From Adiantum capillus-veneris (taxonomy: Eukaryota; Streptophyta; Polypodiopsida; Polypodiales; Pteridaceae), in assembly GCA_014529385.2 (NCBI GenBank), contig CM043962.1, positions 123,062,470-123,126,469 on the forward strand: 64,000 bases of DNA. The letters are read 5' to 3'. Every line of letters begins with the position of its first letter. Position 1 is the first letter of the stretch. Shown one piece after another: positions 40,116-52,817 of this stretch. Below the pieces are notes generated by a model. It searched no databases and was not told where the DNA came from. It saw only the letters and a program-made list of their open reading frames with translations. The position numbers were made by a program, and so were the translations under genes.

Positions 40116-40800
40116 TCAAGCTATCCACGATCTTTCTATACGCAATGACATTCTCAAGCACATCACCACATGAGCTCGCAACTTGAAATTATAATCCAAG
40201 GGCATAGCATTAGGCTTACAATCAGGCATACCATACTTTGACAACATATCCAATGCATATTTCCTTTGTGATAGTCGTATGCCCTCATCAAGAATCAAAT
40301 TATTCACATAAATACATACAATCACATTACCTGCCTCATTCTCTCGCACATACAAAGAAGATTTTGCATCATCCATACATAAACCAATGGTAACCAAATA
40401 AGGTGCAATCCTTTCATGTCCAGCTCTCGATGCTTGCTTCAGCCCATAAAGTGCTTTTTCCAACTTACCTACATACTTAGGATGTCACACTCCTCATATC
40501 CATGTGGCTATCCCATATATACCTCTCCTTGCAAGTCACCATGCAAGAATGCACTCTTCACATCCATTTGATGCAAAACCCAACCTTTTGGTGCAAGCAC
40601 TACAATAATGGTACAAAAAGTAGTCATAAGAGCCCAATGGTTTACAAGGTAAAAACCACTTACAAGGTCACTGATGTAAATCCATTTACATCCACTCACA
40701 TTCTTTCCTTTTGGTAATGATACCAAATGCTATGTCTCACTTACATCAATCGCAACCATCTACTCATCCAGAGCTTGATCCCACTTTGGATCTCTGAAAA
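40116..40800 (-). pseudogene. Ty1/copia reverse transcriptase fragment J
   Basis: On the minus strand the parts are SLPKGKNVSGCKWIY, HQMDVKSAFLHGDLQGEVYM (which holds the first catalytic Asp), then KALYGLKQASRAGHERI, IYVNNLILDEG and YALDMLSKYGMPDCKP. The catalytic Tyr-Val-Asp-Asp has become YVNN, so the enzyme is dead. A stop and frameshift lie at about 40480. Integrase and RNase H are missing. Confidence 0.82.
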
Positions 40801-41280
40801 CATCCTAAAACAAGTAGGCTCTACCATCTGCCACATAATTGTTATAAATCTCTACACTGGATTCTTACTTTCCAAGATCTACGTTATCGACGGGTTGAAG
40901 TAATAAAAATGAAAACAAACTCACAAGATACAATACATTGTGAAATAAAGTCAATTTGATTGATTGAATAGAGTGGATACAAAAATTGAGCTAGCTACAT
41001 TGAGAATATTTATTGAACCATTCACCTAAACTGTTATTTGACTCTAATTAGGCCAAAGAACTCTCGATTATCTTTGAAGCCTTCAAATCAAGCCAAGAAG
41101 AGGATATTGGTCTCCCTTCATCTTGTTCCAATCCAATACCAAAAAGAGGTGTCCATGCTAAGATATTATACAAGCCACAACGCAATATGCATACTTCGCT
41201 GACACATCACAACATCTTTTCATGTTTATCATATGAGAGTGTTTTGCAGTAGCAAGTGAACAAGCTAAGAACTTAAGGGG
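40801..41280. other. Non-coding spacer
   Basis: No clear gene. It ends in AACTTAAGGGG, a purine-rich stretch directly before the G1 LTR. Confidence 0.4.
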
Positions 41281-41508
41281 TGTTACCATATACATGTGGT
41301 AGTGATGTGTGTGAACACACTTAGGACCGCTGGGGCATCTTTTCCATCACTAGGAGGTTTTTCCCCCCGTGCATTGTATATACGCCCATCACTCTAGGGC
41401 TATCTATCTTTCTATTACACACTAAGTAAAAGACTCTTTGTTGTGTGCCTTGAGCTTCCTTCATCTTCTCCAAGCTGTGTGTGTTTCCCTACAACCCTAA
41501 TTCCAACA
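41281..41508 (+). repeat. G1 5' LTR (228 bp)
   Basis: It starts TGTTACCATATAC and ends TTCCAACA, with TGTATATACG at about 41366 as a TATA-like box. The start is inferred from the TGTT/AACA ends. Confidence 0.6.
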
Positions 41509-41510
41509 AT

Positions 41511-41522
41511 TGGTATTAGAGC
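41511..41522 (+). other. G1 primer-binding site (initiator tRNA-Met type)
   Basis: TGGTATTAGAGC lies two bases after the LTR. It has one mismatch to the usual plant copia site TGGTATCAGAGC. Confidence 0.75.
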
Positions 41523-41849
41523 AGGTTGCGTCCTCCCAGGCTTAGTCGCCAACAGCTCCAGCACACGCCTGCTCACTTTCTCTGATTTTTATGAGCTTTG
41601 GCGAGCGTTCGCAGGTCGACAAATATTATGGGAGTATTCGTAGAGCTTGTTCTACTCAGATTTTTGATTTGGGCTCATTTTGGCCTCCATTTCCACTACA
41701 TGCGTACTGCATAGGCTATTTCGTCATTTTGTGCAAAATTTTTGTCAGTGCCCTTACAGTCTTCTATGGTTTGTGCTATATAGCACGTATTGTTCTTGCT
41801 TTGTTTCTCTTCTTTCCAAGCAATTTTCACATCAAGTGCAGCATTTGCC

Positions 41850-42926
41850 ATGGCTGACAACAACACAGAGGTGTTCAAGATGTTTGCTGAGGACACATTG
41901 GATGGGGACAATCACCCTATGTGGGCTTACATGATGTAGCATGTCCTTGTGTCAAAGGGCGTTTGGAACATTGTGCAAGGCACTGATGTACGTCCTAGTT
42001 CTCAGGATGTAGGCGATGTTGAGGATGTTGCAAGTTTTGGTGATAGGATTGCTGATGCCAGAGCTGTTTTGCTTACGGCTGAGCAAGCTCATTGGGATGT
42101 AAAAGATGCGTAGGCTCATGCATTGATCGCATTGTCTGTGAAGCGCACTATTACTCCTCACATTCATTCAACAAAATCAACAAAATAGGCTTTGGGATTT
42201 TATGGCTGGTCTTTATGCAAGTCGCAATGAGGAAAAAATTGCATTACTGCGTAAAGAGCTGGAGTCGAAGCTTATGCATGAGGAAGATGATATTAACACT
42301 ATCCTTGTTGGTGTCAAGGACATCAATGAGCAACTTATTTCTTTAGGCAAAGTCATTTTTGACAGTTCCCTTGTGCAAACTTTTCTTGATGCTTTGCCAG
42401 ATTCTTACCAAACTTTTGCTAGTACTTGGAGACTTATGACCCAAGGAATCCAGATTCATACCAACCTTTTGCTAGTACTTAGATACTTATGACCCAAGGA
42501 AATCTAGAAGTTTTCAAGTTTGATGCATTATGCACATTGTTGTTGCAAGAGTCACTTTCCAGAAAAAACAGGACTAGACAACATGCAACTGAACAAGCCT
42601 TTATTGCTGCTCAAAGAAAAGGTGATAACGGCAATGTAGCCACTTCTCATGGTTCTTCTATGAGTGGTAAATCACCTGTTTCTAATGCTTTTGTTGGCAG
42701 CAATTCGTTTGGGAATTCTAGTGAAAAGGGAAAAAAGAAGTTGTGTTGCCATTATTTCAAAGCTAATGATCACTTGATCAAGCAGTGTCCTAAATTGAAG
42801 GCAAAAGAGGCTAAGAAGAAAGAGATTGGTTCCACTACAAATGCAGCTATTTATGAGTCTTCTCTGAAAGGAGACTGTGATGTTGATGTTGATGCAGAAT
42901 GGGCTTTCAGTGCAGAGTGCACTTAA
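41850..42926 (+). pseudogene. G1 gag
   Basis: It begins MADNNTEVFKMFAEDTLDGD, with stops at about 41938 and 42111. It continues with EKIALLRKELESKLMHEEDD, FLDALPDSYQTFASTW and a C-terminal ORF (42489-42926). A duplication of about 70 bp is visible at about 42420-42500 (ACTTATGACCCAAGGAA repeated). The zinc knuckle reads CHYFKANDHLIKQC: the second Cys is Phe, so metal binding is impaired. Confidence 0.75.
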
Positions 42927-44440
42927 GATCCTATTGTCCATGATGCATGCATATCAATTGCTGCAAATTTACATGTGTGGTATTATGAAAGAGGTGCTAC
43001 AAAGCACATTACCTCACATCGTGATTTGTTTACCTCTCTTGAGTGTCCCTCATGGAAATTCAGTCACTTGTGCCAACAATGCCTCTTATCCAATTCAGGG
43101 AGTTGGAAAGATTGTACTTACTGCTGCAAATGGCAGTTCTTTCACACTTGTTGATGCATTGTATATACCTGGGATCAAGGAGAATTTTTTGTTTGTATCT
43201 GCACTTGCTAGACTTGGTCTTGTACTCAAATTTGTGCATGACAGGTGTACAACACATGATTTTAGTTTTGGTGATCAAATTGTTGCATCTTGCATTTTAC
43301 GTTGTGGGCAGTATAAGCTCACTTTGTATGAGAAGTGAGGGCAAAATTTTGCAAATGCTGTTGTGGATACAAAGGCTATTTTAGATGCAAAACTTTGGCA
43401 TGCACATTCTGGGCATGTGAATTTTTCCAGTTTGATGTGTTTGTAGAAATAAGATATGGTTGCTTCTTTGCAGCTCTTGAAACACTTGTCAAACATGTTT
43501 GAAGGCTGTATTTTGGGTAAGATGAAGCGTTCGAAGTTTCAAAAGGATGGTTCAATTAGGGCCACATGTAGGTTGCAGCTTGTGCATAGTGATGTTTGTG
43601 GGCCCATGCAAACTCCATCAATTACCTTTACCTTGTGACTTCCATTGATGATTACTCTAGGCATGCATGGGTGTATCCACTTAAGGTGAAGTCCGAAGTT
43701 TATGTGCTTCTAACAATTTTTGGCTATGGCTGAAAATGTCTCGAAATGTACTATGGCACCCGTCGTTCAGATCGAGCGGGAGAATATATGTCTCATAAAT
43801 TTAATGCAATTTTGGCTAGTCATGGGATAAAACACCAACGTATAGTGCCTTATATGCCTTAGAAAAATGGTATTGCTAAGAGAAAAAACAGGTCACTTAC
43901 AAAAATGGCACAATGTATGGTCAAAAGTCAAACTTCGCAATGTTTTTTTTGGCTTGAGGCAATCATGTGTGCCACTTATGTACTGAACATGTGTCCTACA
44001 AAAGCTTTGCAGTCTATGACTCCATATGAAGCGTGGCATGATAGAAAGTCTTCTATTGAGCACATGCATGTTTTTGGTTGTTTGGCATATGCTTTCGTGC
44101 CACAAACGCAGCACAAAAAATTGGATGAGCTGTCAAATGTATTTTTGTTGGTTATAGTCCTGAAAGCAAAGGTTACATGTTGTATCATCCTCAAACAAAG
44201 CGTATCTTGGTTTCACAGGATGTTCTATTTGTGGAAGATTATGTTCAGCCCTTGCTGTCATGTACTAGAGACAGTATTGTAAGCTCACAAGACATTTATG
44301 ACACTTTGTTGCCTCTTTTTAGTGGCGGAAGTTGGAATGTAAATTCCAATGAGGCAAATGTACAGGTTAAGGGGGTTTTTGAAAATGTTGAAGATCAGCC
44401 TATTACTGATGCAAATGTACATGATGTACTTGATAAGTAA
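42927..44440 (+). pseudogene. G1 protease and integrase, broken
   Basis: The protease region reads VWYYERGATKHITSHRDLF, where the catalytic Asp-Ser-Gly would be expected, so the Asp is lost. A GAG-pre-integrase block follows (HAHSGHVNFSSLMC, CILGKMKRSKFQKDGS, LVHSDVCGPMQTPS), the integrase core in several frames, and then CATYVLNMCPTKALQSMTPY and FGCLAYAFVPQTQHKKLDE. At least five frame changes. Confidence 0.75.
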
Positions 44441-44628
44441 AGGGTTGAGAATGAGCATGCTAGAGGTATGGCAAAATGGTATACTTCACGTGATAGTAAA
44501 TTGGATGCACCTTTGTCTAGTTGTTCTCGACATGCATCTTATGCATCAAATTGTTATGCTTTGGTTGTGTCTAGATTATGTGATATTGAGGAGCCTCTTT
44601 TGATGAAGCACAAAATTTAGAAAATTGA

Positions 44629-45525
44629 ATGGCTGCCATGCAATCAGAATATGGTGAACTTATAGAAAATGACACATGGACTTTATCTGATTTGCCTCCT
44701 GGCAAAAAGGCCATTCGTACAAAGTGGGTTTACAAGTTGAAGCGCAAGCCGGATGGTGAGACTGATCGCTATAAGGCTCGACTTGTTGCAAAGGGTTATG
44801 CACAACAAAAAGGCATAGATTACGAAGAAACTTTTGCTTCCAGTTGTGGTATGACTACTGTGCATTTTTTATGTACATTGGCAGCTCATTTTGGTTGGGA
44901 TGTACATCAATCAGACATTGTTATTTCTTTCTTGAACGGTAACATATTTGAGGAAGTTTATGTAATGCAAACTCGTGGTTTTGTCATTAAAGAGCAGGAA
45001 GATAAAGTGTGCAAATGTAAGAAAGCTTTGTATGGGTTGAAGCAATCTCCTCGTGCTTGGTATGAGAAGGATGACACTCATTTGGTCAAACGAGGCTTTC
45101 GTAACAATCCAAAAGAAAGCACATTGTCTGTAAAGCGTGAGGGTGATGTACTTCTCATTGTCGTTCTCTATGTGGATCGGTTGTTGATCACCGAACCAAA
45201 TGAGAGACATATTGCTGAATTTAAGGCTTATTTGAATGCTAATTTCAAGATGAAATATTTGGGATTGTTGCATTATTACTTGGGAATACAATTTAACCAG
45301 TGTGATGGTGGTATTGCCTTGTGTCAGACAAGTTATATAGAGACATTCTTATGTAAGTTTGGACTTGAGGATTGCAGACATATTGCCATTTCCATGGAAA
45401 CAAGTATGAAACTAATTCTTCATGATGCTAATGATCTTGTCGATGTCACTCTTTACCAAACTGCTACTGAATGCCTCATTTATGTATGCAACATGAGGCC
45501 ATATATTCAATTTGCAGTCTCATAG
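44629..45525 (+). pseudogene. G1 copia reverse transcriptase
   Basis: A 298-codon open frame covers almost the whole RT: ENDTWTLSDLPPGKKAIRTK, YKARLVAKGYAQQKGIDYEE, VHQSDIVISFLNGNIFEEVY, KALYGLKQSPRAWYEK, VVLYVDRLLI, FKMKYLGLLHYYLGIQF. The catalytic loop YVDD is YVDR here, and the motif A Asp sits in QSDIVISF rather than QMDVKTAF-like sequence. The enzyme is predicted inactive although the frame is long. Confidence 0.85.
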
Positions 45526-46135
45526 ATCAGTAGATTCATGCATGGCGCAGGGTCTACGCATTGGTAGGTTGTCAAGAGGTCTTTTCGCTACTTGAGTGGC
45601 ACTTTACATCTTGTCTTGTTTTATCCCAAGGGGGGATCATTGCCGCCATACTTACATGCTTTTTTGGACTCAGATTGGGCTGGTTGTTTTGACACGCAAG
45701 TGTCCACAAGTGGTTTTTATTTCATGCTCGGCAGCTCATGTATCTCATGGTTGAGCAAGAAGCAACCTATTTTGGCCACTTCTAGTTGTGAGGTTGAGTA
45801 CACGTAGGCAATCTTCACAGCTATGGTTGAGTGTGTATGGCTCAAACGCCTTATGGTTGATTTGGGTGTTCGACATTAGACTGCCAACACTATCTACATT
45901 GACAGTCAGAGCGCATTGGCAGTTGCGAGGAGCCCAGTTTTTCATGCTCGCACAAAGCACTTGAGGTGCATTACCACTATGTCAGGGAGAGGCTCTCAAC
46001 AGGAGAGATCATCTTGGCTTATGTGCCAACACAGGATGAAAACCTTGCAGATCTCTTCACAAAGGCATTGTCTTGTAAGAAGTTAGAAGCTTTCCGCAAA
46101 GCTTTGGGCTTACTCCCCTTTGTGGACTGATCATG
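45526..46135 (+). pseudogene. G1 RNase H
   Basis: LHAFLDSDWAGCFDTQVSTS carries the first catalytic Asp; SWLSKKQPILATSSCEVEYT has the Glu region; IYIDSQSALAVARSPVFHAR has the next Asp. In-frame TAG at about 45808 and 45879, and a frameshift at about 45960. Confidence 0.8.
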
Positions 46136-46790
46136 TCCTTAGGGCATGGCACTTCCCTATACTCTATGTGCCAGCTCTCGTTCACCACATATGCAAGTGT
46201 TGCCAATCCTTCCTCTTGAATCTTCCTTTGAATATGCAAGTGTCATGTATTGGGAAGATACACGAGAGCTACTAACTACCTCTATGTGTCAACCAACTTT
46301 TGGATCCCATGAGCTAGCCAAAATGAACGGTAGTATCAAGGGACATAGGGTAAGAATCTTGGTAGATGATGTTCTTAGCTTAACGTCTTCATCACAAGCT
46401 AGTTAAAGAGTTATGTCTACCATAGTTTTCAAGTTTCCACAGCTCTAAGTTAACTACGATCAATGAGCAATTTGCTAAGATTAGAGATACTAAGTGCAAA
46501 ATGTTTCACCGAGTGCAAAGCCACATCACTTAGATTTCCAAGTCATGAATATGGAAGGACATATATGGTCCTCAATCGGGTGAAGAAATTTGATCAAGCA
46601 CCATAGAATTACTCTACTTATGGAAGAGGGCTCTATGCAAATGCTTTAAAAAAGTGGAGACATTATTTTTATGGAGCCCAGTTCAACCAGTAATATGAAG
46701 TGAAACACACATTAATTGACTTAAAGGGTTGAAAGACAGATGGGATGAGATTCTTCAAGAGAATGATTAACGCTACGCTATTGCATGGGA
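46136..46790. other. Non-coding spacer after G1
   Basis: No gene or LTR identified. The 3' LTR of G1 would be expected about here but is not recognisable. Confidence 0.4.
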
Positions 46791-47010
46791 TGTTACTTCT
46801 ATGGGATACTACCCTAGGCTAGCTCTTTATGCCTAAGAGAGTCGAATAGGCCATTGCAAACTGACTCAAAGAGGTCACATGCATCATATTGTGGCTCTAT
46901 AAGCCACCTCTCTTATACATTCTATGGTTCACTTCATTGAGTTAGTGATTTGCTCCACCTCTGTCTTGTGTCTTGCCTTCTCTCTCTTTCACTTCCCTTT
47001 ATTTCCAACA
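46791..47010 (+). repeat. Element G2 LTR (220 bp)
   Basis: TGTTACTTCTATGGG to TTTCCAACA, followed by CGGTATTAGAGTGGG, a degenerate Met-tRNA-type primer site (47011-47024). It is therefore the 5' LTR of a second, differently sequenced copia element. Confidence 0.6.
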
Positions 47011-47024
47011 CGGTATTAGAGTGG

Positions 47025-49675
47025 GTTTTGCAATAAATAATTAACTTAAATTTTTAATCTCTTTGTATTTGTCAATGCTCTAATAATCTTATTGCAATTG
47101 GAGGCTATATGGTTCAAAGCATAGGCCTTTTTAAGCCATTTTATAAAAAATGAGGGCATTCTTCTTTTCCTCTTCTTTGAGGGTGGTTGCTCACCATATT
47201 TATTAAGCTCTCAAGACTCACACCACACCCCTCAAGGGGGGAGCTACACTCATTGGCCTCTCACAGCTCTCATAGTGTCATCATCACTCCTTGCCAAGCT
47301 GTCACCTCCAAGCTGTCACCTCATCTTCACCATGGCTAGCCATGCCATGCAGTGCACATAGTAGCCTCTTGACACCCTCTACAGGCCCTCAAAGGGTGCT
47401 GATCACTTTTTCCAAATATTGGCCGCTCATCCATCCCTCCAGCGCTCAAGCTCATCACCTTCATCGCCTCCAAGCACAACATTATTGTCTATAATAATTT
47501 ATAGTATCTAAAAACTTAAAGGTTTATAAAATTTTCAAGTTATTGACCCTCTACGACTTTGTTCATATGGCAATGGAAGATAATTACTCAATTATGTTCA
47601 TTTAGTTTGATGATAGAAATCCTTCCACAAAATCTACAGCTTGTTCAAAACACAATCATCAAGAGCTATAGAGACCATGATATTTGTAAGCTAAAACCTC
47701 AACAGGAGCCTACTTGCCAAACGAATGAAATTATGGATGAAGAAGAATGAGAAGGGATCAACATTCAATGTGCCTTTCCAACTTAAGACCTGGCACTATG
47801 ATTCTTTGGCTATAGGTGTCGAGCTGGGTCCACTTTCCATCAAGCTTTAGTCAAGTGGAAAGACAAACTTGAACAAGGTGCCATTGGTGAAAGCATTAGT
47901 GTTCTTAAGAACTAAACTATAATCACAACTACTGCAAAGGTGGTTCCTTTTTTGCAAGTGGCTCTTCCAAGGATAGTGACTGAAAAAAGAGCAATAAAGA
48001 TAAATTCAAAAGTTAATGCTTATAAGTGCAAGAACCATTTTCATAAATGAAGAATTTCACATAAAGAAGTTTGATGGAAGTATGGCACATTACAAAGGAA
48101 AGCAATTGTAAAGGTTTGGTCAACATGATTGAAGCAAATCTAGAGCTATTGGAAAATTTTATTCCTTGGCTAGAAATATGTCAATGGATGATTCAAATGA
48201 TTCATCTGTGTTTTTTATAGTATTCTCTCCCATCATAGATTAGCAAGAAGAGACTCTGCCTCCATGCAACCGACCTAGGAACCCATCATTGTGAAGAGCG
48301 ACAATAGTGCAAAATTGCCTTAATTGAGGACACTACTATTTTATGTACCACACATTAGGATTTGCCGAGCAAAATTACCTTAATTGGACACTACTGTTTC
48401 ATGTACTACACATTAGGATTCGCATCCTTGCAAGAGCATTTATTTATTGAGACCAAATTCATGAAGTATCTTTTAGCAAGATAGAGATCTCTCATAATCA
48501 ACAATGATGAAAATAATTTTGGAGTTTGTTAAAACCATGTTAAAGTCTGCACAAACAAGTTATGGCAGCAAATATTTCACCATTAGACTTGATATCTTAA
48601 CGGAGATACACAAACAAGGTAATAGTGTCTTAATAGTGTCTACGGATATGCAATATCAAATATGAAGGAAACATTTCAAAGGCAAGAATCAAGAAAAAAT
48701 GAGAGCCAAAGTAAAGAAATTGTTCCTCTAGAGTGAGTACATGTTGTCTTGTGCAATCAATGAATGCATTAGGAAGATGTGGTTGTATTTTCTTCATAAT
48801 AAAGCCCCAAATTTTGGTAATTTCAAAGAATGCCACAACTTGTAGACAATGAATCAAGGAAAACTAGGAAAAAACATGGAGTAATGGCATAGGTGAGATA
48901 TGTGAAACACAAAACAAATCCATACCATTCACAAAATATAATTACTGAACATTAGAGTTGGATCATCGTGAAGGAGAAGAGGTTGCCAAAACATTTTTGG
49001 CTAGGCATCTTAACATTATAATGAACATCCTAAATCAAAGCTACAATAAGACAATTGATTATGAAATGCTAAATAAGCCCTATAATGGTAAAAGGCCATA
49101 TATTGTTGTAGAGTGTTCGAATGTTATTATGTCATCTTCTAGTAAGGAAAGAAATGTTCAAGTTTCAACCAAAAAACACCTAATATATCATCTTTCTTTA
49201 TCAAAAGATGAACTTAAAACTACATGAGGCTTAGAAGATCATAGTGAATTGTGATGTGGTGTTCAAGCACAAGAAACCACATGTAGTGGAGGAGTAGCAT
49301 AGGTCATTCACCATCTCATCAAGGGGAAAAGGAATATGCTATGAAATGTGACCCAAAGCTTATCCCTATCATAAATGAGAACGAAGCATCCGTTCCAAGT
49401 GATTAATCAAACACCCATTTCCACACCCACAAAATAAAAATAAAAAAATCCATGGCCAGATAAGGTGAAGCAACTCTATGATAGGAGTAGGGAGAAGTGA
49501 AGGAGCACGTGAATGTGGAGGAAGCACTCAAAATACCTAGATTGGGATGTCATGCAAATAAAATTTAACAATCTTATAAACAATAAAACTTGGGGGACTA
49601 AATGTCTCATCTGAGGAACAAGATACACAAGCTAGAGAACACGATGTGTACAAGAGGACATTGAGCAAGGCTAGT
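47025..49675. other. Decayed sequence, probably G2 interior
   Basis: No domain can be assigned with confidence. Short ORFs (for example 48958-49227) show no recognisable motif. A duplicated ATTGCCTTAATTG..GGACACTACT..TTTTATGTAC segment of about 60 bp occurs at 48310-48420. It is placed between a copia 5' LTR and a copia RT fragment, so it is probably eroded element interior. Confidence 0.4.
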
Positions 49676-49810
49676 GCAATTGTCCTATATGTGGACGATC
49701 TTATGGTGACCACAAAAATATCATTCAATAAATGATAGGGGCTTTGAGCAGAGTTTCAATTGATAGACTTGGAATTGATGCACTACTGTTTTTGGGATTG
49801 AAGAGGAGGA
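49676..49810 (+). pseudogene. Copia RT fragment (G2)
   Basis: ASAIVLYVDDLMVTTK and, after stops, EFQLIDLELMHYCFWD-like sequence match the copia RT catalytic loop and the following motif. Only about 45 codons remain. The catalytic YVDD itself is intact. Confidence 0.6.
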
Positions 49811-52800
49811 GGAGCCAAGTAAAATCTCACCGCGTTGTAAAATATGCTAGGGAGGTTTTAAAGGTGTTTGGCATAGCACACACGTATACATGTTTATTCA
49901 AAGTTGTCTATTGGGGATACTTGATCACTGCCATTTATTTGCAACTATAGATAGTAACCTTATCTACTTACATAAAGTGTGTTAGATTTAAGTTTATTAG
50001 TTGGAATTTTGAGTAAGTTCTCTTAACCCCCGTTAAGAGTAGTGGAATACGGAGATGTGGAATATCAAAGATAAGTAAGGGCACTCTTGATTATGATAGC
50101 ACCTGCAAGTCTTAGCACCATTTTGGTTGGGATTGTAACTCAACTTGGTTAATAGATATTGATTCTATGAAGTACTATTCTAGATACTAGTTTTTCTTAG
50201 GGTTGGGACCTCTGAAGAAAAAGCAACTAAGGGTGGCACTATCTTCTAATACGTTCGAGCACAAGGGATGGCACGGCCAGATGGGATAAGACGACCATGT
50301 TTGCTAGATTTTTATTGCGTGTGAGACAATGCGGTTAATAATGAGGATTTGATTGCACTTCAGATTCAAAAGGAAAAGGCGCACGGTGCATCTTGCAATG
50401 GAGATGAACGGAACACCTTGAATGATGCTCTTCAAGGAGATGTTGCTTGAGCAACTTCCACAACTCATAGAGCATAGAAAAGAAACCAAGGCATGTCTTC
50501 CAATTGAATAGTTCCAAGCAAGCTTCAAGAGCTCAATATTGCAACATACATCAGTTCCTCATTGGTCTTGTGCAAACTAAACTGTGTCAATTATGATCTT
50601 GAACCTCATAATTTTCCCTCTATAAGACCTTCATGAAACCTCGTGTAGTTAGGCTTTCGAGTACAAATGTTCAATCTTCCTAGCTTTCGTAATCACATTT
50701 GTTTCAACAATAATCTGCCCATTGATCTCACATGCTCTCTTCTCTTTTGGCACAAAAGCAACACACAATAGGATGCACCAGAATTAGAGATTTCAACATG
50801 TTATAGTCCACAAGAGCTTGTGCATTGGAATCATGCAGAATTTGTTGCATGATTAGCATCATAGTTATGGACCACACACACACACACACGCATGCACGCA
50901 AAATTTAACCTCTTAATTTCTTAGCTTTTATGACTGCATCCAAGGCTTTTAACCAATTTTATTAACCTCTGAATGCATGCACATAATTAGAACCTGCTTT
51001 AACTAACACTTTCTGTACACTACTGTTTTGCTTTGCCCCATCATAAAGACTGTGAGTTCATTATAAGAAAGTCAATTACATAATATTAAGCAAGAACACA
51101 TTTCCCACACTGAAGAATCACACCAAATTCTCCTAAACTCTCTCTCTCTCTCTCTCAAGGTGCAACCACTAAAAGTTCCCTTACAATTGATACAAGGATT
51201 TCCTAACCCCACATGGATGAGATACTAGAGGGAGACTAATTGCTAATAGCTGTTTTTTAGAGATAAAATGCTCCTCCAACTTCTTTTGAGTATACATTGT
51301 CAAGGCAATAGAATTCTTTTTCACAATTTCAGAGGGTGGCAGAGCATCATTCACTACCACACTAATTTTGGTGGAGCGCTATACGGATGGCAAAACCTTG
51401 ACAAGAAGAAAGCAATATCCTCCATTGTCCCTTATGATGAAAATGAGCGGCCCCAGGAGGGGGGGGGGGTTGAATGGCAATAAGCATCGAAAGTTACCAG
51501 GGACAATGTTAATGGGTGTAGTAAAGTGCCCATCATTTATGTTTTTCATTGCATATGCTACACATAAAGTTGGCCATGCAAACTGTGGCAAATCTGGGAC
51601 ATGGAGCTCGCTTAGCTGATAAAGTTTAGTCACAATCTCTCAGAGCAGTCCAAGATGTTGAGTTCTTGATATGTTATGCACAAATTTACAAGCACAGTGA
51701 CTAAACGGAGAGTGCTATTCTGCTATCTAGGTAAACTTTGGATATTGCAATTCGGCCAAGAACATCTGCAAACCATGAGACTGCGTTCTTCCGAGATTAA
51801 CTGGTACGCAGTCCAGCAATAAAAATTGAACAACAGAAGACCAAACAGATAAACAAGGGTGGAGTCTTCACAGACCCGAGACGTGATACGACTTAGCCAA
51901 GGCAAAAGCCAACACTTCAATTGGAGTAAATCAAGAAGAAAGTCACTTTACTACTTCTGTATTTCCATGGTTGCGATCAAAAAGAAAATGCAGAGAAGGG
52001 AGTGCTACCTTGGTAAATACTTGGTTCTTTTAAAGCTTCACATCCCTGGAAACAGTCACCTGCTTTCATACGTGATAATCATTGAAAAGAAAGAGATACC
52101 TTGGTGCAAACTTTGATGTAGACTTCATAATGGATAAAACACAGATGATGAAGCAGTGACACAAAATGCTCTTCTAGTAAAAGCTGCTCTTCGTGGGGGT
52201 CTCATAAGCCTTCTAGAGGCAGTATGTTTCAAACAACCTTCCATGTTTGAGAGGACTGACAAAGCAAGGATAAGCATGATCATGGCTGCTCGAACTGGAA
52301 TTTTGTTATAATATCAATGGCAATTGAAGAAGCACTTACTGGCGACGAGAGGGTAAATGAATAGAATCGACAGGTGATAGCCAGTGTAGTAACAAACGCT
52401 TGGGAGGCGGTCGAAGGTCCCCCAGCAAAGATGGCCCGCAGTTTGCCGAAAAATTAGCCTAACTGGTGATGTTGCTACTGGGGTGTGGCAAAATTTTCCC
52501 AAGGGCCCTCCGTCCACATCTCTAGGTCTACAGGAGCCCACTCTTAACACCTCCGTTTTTAGATGCTTTGCAACAGCACAGCCTCCTGCTGGAAGACATT
52601 TTTCCACACATGTTCGACAACATAAGACAACATCCATGCAAGACAGCAGCCAATACGGCTTTATATGCTCTTTGTGACCAGAAATAAAAACTGCATTGAT
52701 TGACTACTGATATGAAAACCTTGTATCAAGCTCTGGACTCTTGTCACTTCTATGATAAAAAATGACTGGCCCGACCAGCAAAAATGGGAGCAAACCAGCC

Positions 52801-52817
52801 AAACCTCAAATAACGCA
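49811..52817. other. Intergenic region downstream of the VIP3-like gene
   Basis: No protein domain recognised. It holds (CA)n at about 50873-50889, (CT)n at about 51138-51160 and a run of G at about 51460-51470. The part next to 52818 is the expected 3' untranslated region of the minus-strand gene. Confidence 0.45.

Larger units (their letters stand above)
41281..46135 (+). mobile_element. Element G1: long but dead Ty1/copia element
   Basis: A short 5' LTR, a Met-tRNA-type primer site, gag, protease, integrase, RT and RNase H follow in copia order. The RNase H end (KKLEAFRKALGLLPF) is reached at about 46130, but no matching 3' LTR was found. Stops and frameshifts are dispersed, and the catalytic residues of protease and RT are lost. 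Confidence 0.85.
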
